Source: Crystallibacter sulfonylureivorans_A
GTDB taxonomy: Bacteria > Actinomycetota > Actinomycetes > Actinomycetales > Micrococcaceae
Direction: 5' to 3'
DNA length: 64,000 nt
Assembly (NCBI RefSeq): GCF_047607445.1
Contig: NZ_JBLKRT010000010.1
Span: 1 to 64,000, forward strand
Positions 61,611-64,000 of this stretch are shown here, piece after piece (the first letter of the stretch is position 1; every line of letters starts with the position of its first letter). The notes beneath the pieces were generated by a model. It did not search any database and had not been told where the DNA came from. It was given only the letters and a program-made list of their open reading frames with translations. Position numbers and translations under genes: made by a program.

Positions 61611-62663
61611 GTGACGACGGAACCGAACGCTCAGAACACACCCACCTGGCCGGAACTGATTTCAGCCCTGATCTCGCGGCAGGACCTTACGTCCGCTCAA
61701 ACGGAGTGGGCGATGAATGCCATCATGTCCGGCGCGGCCACCGATGCGCAGATGGCGGGCTTCCTGGTCGCGTTGCGCGCGAAGGGCGAGACCGTCGACG
61801 AACTGACAGGGCTGGTGGAGGCCATGGTCGGCAACGCGCGGCCGATCGACATTCCCGGCGAGAAGCTGGACATTGTCGGCACGGGCGGAGACCGGCAGAA
61901 CACCGTCAACATTTCTTCCATGGCCGCCTTGGTGTGCGCTGGGGCCGGCGCCCGGATCGTCAAGCACGGGAACCGGGCGGCGTCGTCGTCCTCCGGTTCA
62001 GCCGATGTGATTGAAGCCCTGGGAGTCCGTCTTGACCTCCCCGTGGAGCGGGTGGCGCAAACAGCCGTCGACGCCGGCATCACCTTCTGCTTTGCCCAGG
62101 TCTTCCATCCGTCCATGCGCTACGCGGGCGCTGTCCGCGGAGAACTTGGAGTGGCCACGGCCTTCAACTTCATGGGACCGATGACCAATCCGGCAAACCC
62201 CACGGCGGCCGCCATCGGCGTTGCTGACGCCCGGCTGGCGCCGCTGATTGCCGGCGTGCTGGCTGCCCGCGGCATCCGCGCGCTGGTATTCCGCGGCGGG
62301 GACGGGCTGGACGAGCTGACCACGACGGGTCCTTCATCGGTGTGGGAAGTCCGTGACGGCGCCGTCACGCAGTATGACTTGGATCCCTTGGACCTGGGCG
62401 TCGCTCGGGCCACACTGGACGACCTGCGCGGCGGCGATGCGGCTGCGAACGCCGAGGTGGTGCGCCGCGTCCTGGCCGGCGACAAGGGGCCGGTGCGGGA
62501 CGCCGTCGTCCTGAATGCTGCGGCAGCGCTGGTAGCCAATGACATGTCCGCGGACGCACCGCTGCTGGAACGGCTGGCGGACGGCTTGGCGCGCGCCAAC
62601 GCGGCCATCGACAGCGGTGCTGCGGCCGGGGCCTTGCAGCGTTGGATCGATGCTACGCGCTGA
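61611..62663 (+). CDS. trpD: Anthranilate phosphoribosyltransferase
   Basis: Second step of tryptophan synthesis: joins anthranilate to PRPP. The 350-residue product has the PRPP-binding DIVGTGGDRQNTVNISSMAAL near residue 83, KHGNRAASSSSGSADVIEALG near 117 and MRYAGAVRGELGVATAFNFMGPMTNPA near 170. Length is normal. GTG 61611 is placed by the leaderless -10. It stands alone, away from the other trp genes, next to ctaE as in mycobacteria, and ends before a strong terminator. Confidence 0.95.
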   Translation: MTTEPNAQNTPTWPELISALISRQDLTSAQTEWAMNAIMSGAATDAQMAGFLVALRAKGETVDELTGLVEAMVGNARPIDIPGEKLDIVGTGGDRQNTVNISSMAALVCAGAGARIVKHGNRAASSSSGSADVIEALGVRLDLPVERVAQTAVDAGITFCFAQVFHPSMRYAGAVRGELGVATAFNFMGPMTNPANPTAAAIGVADARLAPLIAGVLAARGIRALVFRGGDGLDELTTTGPSSVWEVRDGAVTQYDLDPLDLGVARATLDDLRGGDAAANAEVVRRVLAGDKGPVRDAVVLNAAAALVANDMSADAPLLERLADGLARANAAIDSGAAAGALQRWIDATR

Positions 62664-62716
62664 TGACTGCTGCTGCCGATTACTGGCGGCAGGTTAAGCG
62701 GCCGACCGCTTAAAGC

Positions 62717-62764
62717 GAAGTGCCCCGGGTGCCAGTTCCCATGAACTGGCATCCGGGGCACTTC
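62717..62764. terminator. Bidirectional terminator between trpD and the Lrp-like gene
   Basis: GAAGTGCCCCGG plus GTGCCAGTTC (62717-62738) pairs with 62743-62764 over 22 base pairs with one G-U around a four-base loop. It lies between convergent 3' ends, so it can serve both. Confidence 0.85.
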
Positions 62765-62778
62765 CGCCGCTGGCTGCC

Positions 62779-63057
62779 CTACTCGAATCCCAGCGAGAAA
62801 GCGGCATCCAGATCATGCTTTGAATAGGCACGGAAGGCGATGTGCGTTGTGGTGGCCTGTACGCCCTTGACCTTCGAGAGGCGGTCGGCGATCACGTCGG
62901 CCAGGTCGTCGTGCTTGGCTACACGGGCCACAGCGATCAAGTCCCATTCGCCGGTGACCGAGTAGACCTCGCTGATGCCCTCGATCTCGGAGATTTCCTG
63001 CGCGCACTCCGGGATCCGGGTTGCATCGGTCCGGATGAGAACGAATGCTGTAGCCAC
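62779..63057 (-). CDS. Stand-alone Lrp/AsnC ligand-binding (RAM) domain protein
   Basis: A 92-residue protein consisting only of the Lrp/AsnC C-terminal domain: TAFVLIRTDATRIPECAQEI, then VYSVTGEWDLIAVARV and VKGVQATTTHIAFR. It lacks the helix-turn-helix, so it cannot bind DNA alone; such stand-alone RAM proteins bind amino acids and may modify full-length Lrp. GTG 63057 with AAAGG upstream is preferred over an ATG 13 codons earlier. It is close to trpD, across a terminator. Confidence 0.85.
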   Translation of the reverse strand: MATAFVLIRTDATRIPECAQEISEIEGISEVYSVTGEWDLIAVARVAKHDDLADVIADRLSKVKGVQATTTHIAFRAYSKHDLDAAFSLGFE

Positions 63058-63101
63058 TGCACTGCCTTTCTGCTGGAACGGAATCTTTCCTATCACCGAG
63101 G

Positions 63102-63509
63102 TTATTCCACCCGCCGACGGAAGCGTAGTTTGATGAACAGTGTCGCCAGCGCGCGCCAGCCCAGCAGCAGCGCGCCGAGCACCAGGAACGTCACGATCTG
63201 GAACGACACTGCGAGCCCACCTCCTGCCAGGCCCCGCAGGGCAAGACCCAGGACCACTGCTGCCAGCCAGACCGCAACCCCGGTGGGCCAGAGCGCGATC
63301 GGCCGGCGCCAGCCGCGCACAACCGCCCAGCCAATCAGTGCCCCGATCAGGAACGGGGCTGCGGTCAGGAGAATGCCGACGACGGCAAGGCCGTGTTCAT
63401 GCGTGTTTCGGCCGGCTGCCGCAAACAGAACGATGGCCGCCAGATCCAGGGCCAGCGACCCTGCAGCCAGCGGCAGGCCAGCGTGAAGCCGAGGGGAAGT
63501 TTCAGTCAC
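63102..63509 (-). CDS. DUF3054 domain-containing membrane protein
   Basis: A 135-residue protein with four membrane segments (around residues 15-33, 41-64, 74-93 and 102-120) and the DUF3054 features LALDLAAIVLFAAAGRNTHEHG and WRRPIALWPTGVAVW. Function unknown. Of two adjacent GTG codons the second (63507-63509) is preferred because a TAGTCT hexamer ends exactly six bases before it. Confidence 0.86.
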   Translation of the reverse strand: MTETSPRLHAGLPLAAGSLALDLAAIVLFAAAGRNTHEHGLAVVGILLTAAPFLIGALIGWAVVRGWRRPIALWPTGVAVWLAAVVLGLALRGLAGGGLAVSFQIVTFLVLGALLLGWRALATLFIKLRFRRRVE

Positions 63510-63515
63510 CACTCC

Positions 63516-63521
63516 AGACTA
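63516..63521 (-). promoter_or_regulatory. -10 hexamer of DUF3054, leaderless geometry
   Basis: On the minus strand: TAGTCT, six bases (which include the first GTG), then GTG 63509. Confidence 0.5.
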
Positions 63522-63592
63522 TCGGCCGCGGGCGGGCGTACGATTCGGCTAGGCCAGAGTGCGGAACCGAAGCGACCGAGGGGAGAGGAAGC

Positions 63593-63964
63593 ATGAAGCT
63601 GGCGCAGGTTGCTTTGGGCGTGCAAGACCTGGACCGAGCAACTGCTTTCTACACCGAATTATTCGGGTATCCGCCAGCCGGCGTCTTTAATCCGCCGGGG
63701 TTGGTGTTCTTCGATCTCGACGGCGTCCGGCTGCTGTTGGAGGTTGGAGCGCCGGCGGCGCTGTTGTACCTGCAGGTGGATTCGGTCAGGAACCGGGTGG
63801 AGGAACTGCGCCGGCACGGAATCACGGTAGTCGAGGAGCCGCACGTGATCTTCCGGCATGAGGATGATGCCTTGGGGCCGGCCGGAACGGACGAATGGAT
63901 GGCTTTTGTCCGTGATTCGGAAGGCAACCTGGTGGGTCTCGTCAGCCACGAGCCGGGGGAATAG
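63593..63964 (+). CDS. VOC family protein (glyoxalase/bleomycin resistance fold)
   Basis: A 123-residue single VOC module: MKLAQVALGVQDLDRATAFYTELFG, VFFDLDGVRLLLEVG and the C-terminal FVRDSEGNLVGLVSHE. VOC modules act as metal-dependent enzymes or binding proteins, usually as dimers. The common first metal-ligand histidine is not in place (VALGV), so a metal-enzyme role is uncertain. GAGGGGAGAGGAAG precedes ATG 63593; the long open frame upstream is rejected. Confidence 0.83.
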   Translation: MKLAQVALGVQDLDRATAFYTELFGYPPAGVFNPPGLVFFDLDGVRLLLEVGAPAALLYLQVDSVRNRVEELRRHGITVVEEPHVIFRHEDDALGPAGTDEWMAFVRDSEGNLVGLVSHEPGE

Positions 63965-64000
63965 CGGCGTCGGCTTGCGGTCCTCTACACAACCCTGCAT

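Overview
The window is high-GC DNA with dense coding, many GTG starts, and the gene content and order of an actinobacterial chromosome. The best fit is a member of the Micrococcaceae (Arthrobacter and relatives). Clues are the mihF-gmk-rpoZ-coaBC-metK-priA order, a helicase-dead PriA, the actinobacterial bcc-aa3 respiratory genes (ctaC-ctaD-ctaF and ctaE-qcrC-qcrA-qcrB beside trpD), HrcA with a CIRCE element, a DUF222/HNH protein, and DUF3043, DUF3097 and DUF3054 proteins. I see no insertion sequence, prophage, CRISPR array, rRNA or tRNA. This is mostly core chromosome.

Layout. 1-6043: nucleotide, CoA and SAM metabolism plus replication restart (mihF, gmk, rpoZ, coaBC, metK, priA). 6044-8638: a DUF222/HNH gene with degenerate short repeats on both sides. 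8639-10611 (minus): a glycosyltransferase and an alpha/beta hydrolase, translationally coupled. 10897-18779: glpK, leuS behind a leucine leader peptide, degV, an LLM flavin oxidoreductase and a GH13 enzyme. 18930-23789: DNA uptake genes comEA-comEC, then holA. 23923-25762 (minus): a lipoprotein, rpsT and an orphan PemK-like protein. 25959-29083: lepA and hemW. 29090-32220: a TetR/DUF4188 divergent pair and small conserved proteins. 32369-40776: hrcA, dnaJ, rsmE, then phoH-ybeY-CNNM/CBS-era, with a GerMN/Gmad2 lipoprotein in between. 40891-50918: LCP cell-wall ligase, M13 peptidase, leuA with leader, recO-uppS, a lipase-like hydrolase, pyrD and DUF3043. 51031-61462: M20 peptidase, erpA and the cytochrome bcc-aa3 genes around a DasR-like GntR regulator. 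61611-63964: trpD, a stand-alone Lrp ligand-binding protein, DUF3054 and a VOC protein.

Regulation is the most informative layer. At least ten genes have a TAnnnT -10 hexamer followed by exactly six bases and then the start codon. This predicts leaderless mRNAs and fixes several starts (for example metK at GTG 2697 and DUF3054 at GTG 63509). Two of these leaderless transcripts begin with a short leucine-rich leader peptide, before leuS and before leuA. The two leaders share a nearly identical core, which suggests common leucine-dependent attenuation of leucyl-tRNA charging and leucine synthesis. Other sites visible are a CIRCE element, a DasR-type operator, a double TetR operator and several perfect palindromic terminators.

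I did not find an obviously new defence or metabolic system. The oddest items are a lipoprotein gene whose only sensible start is ATC, a diverged 47-bp duplication of that gene's 3' end, three sets of short tandem repeats, and low-complexity inserts in CoaBC, RsmE, ComEC and the PemK-like protein.
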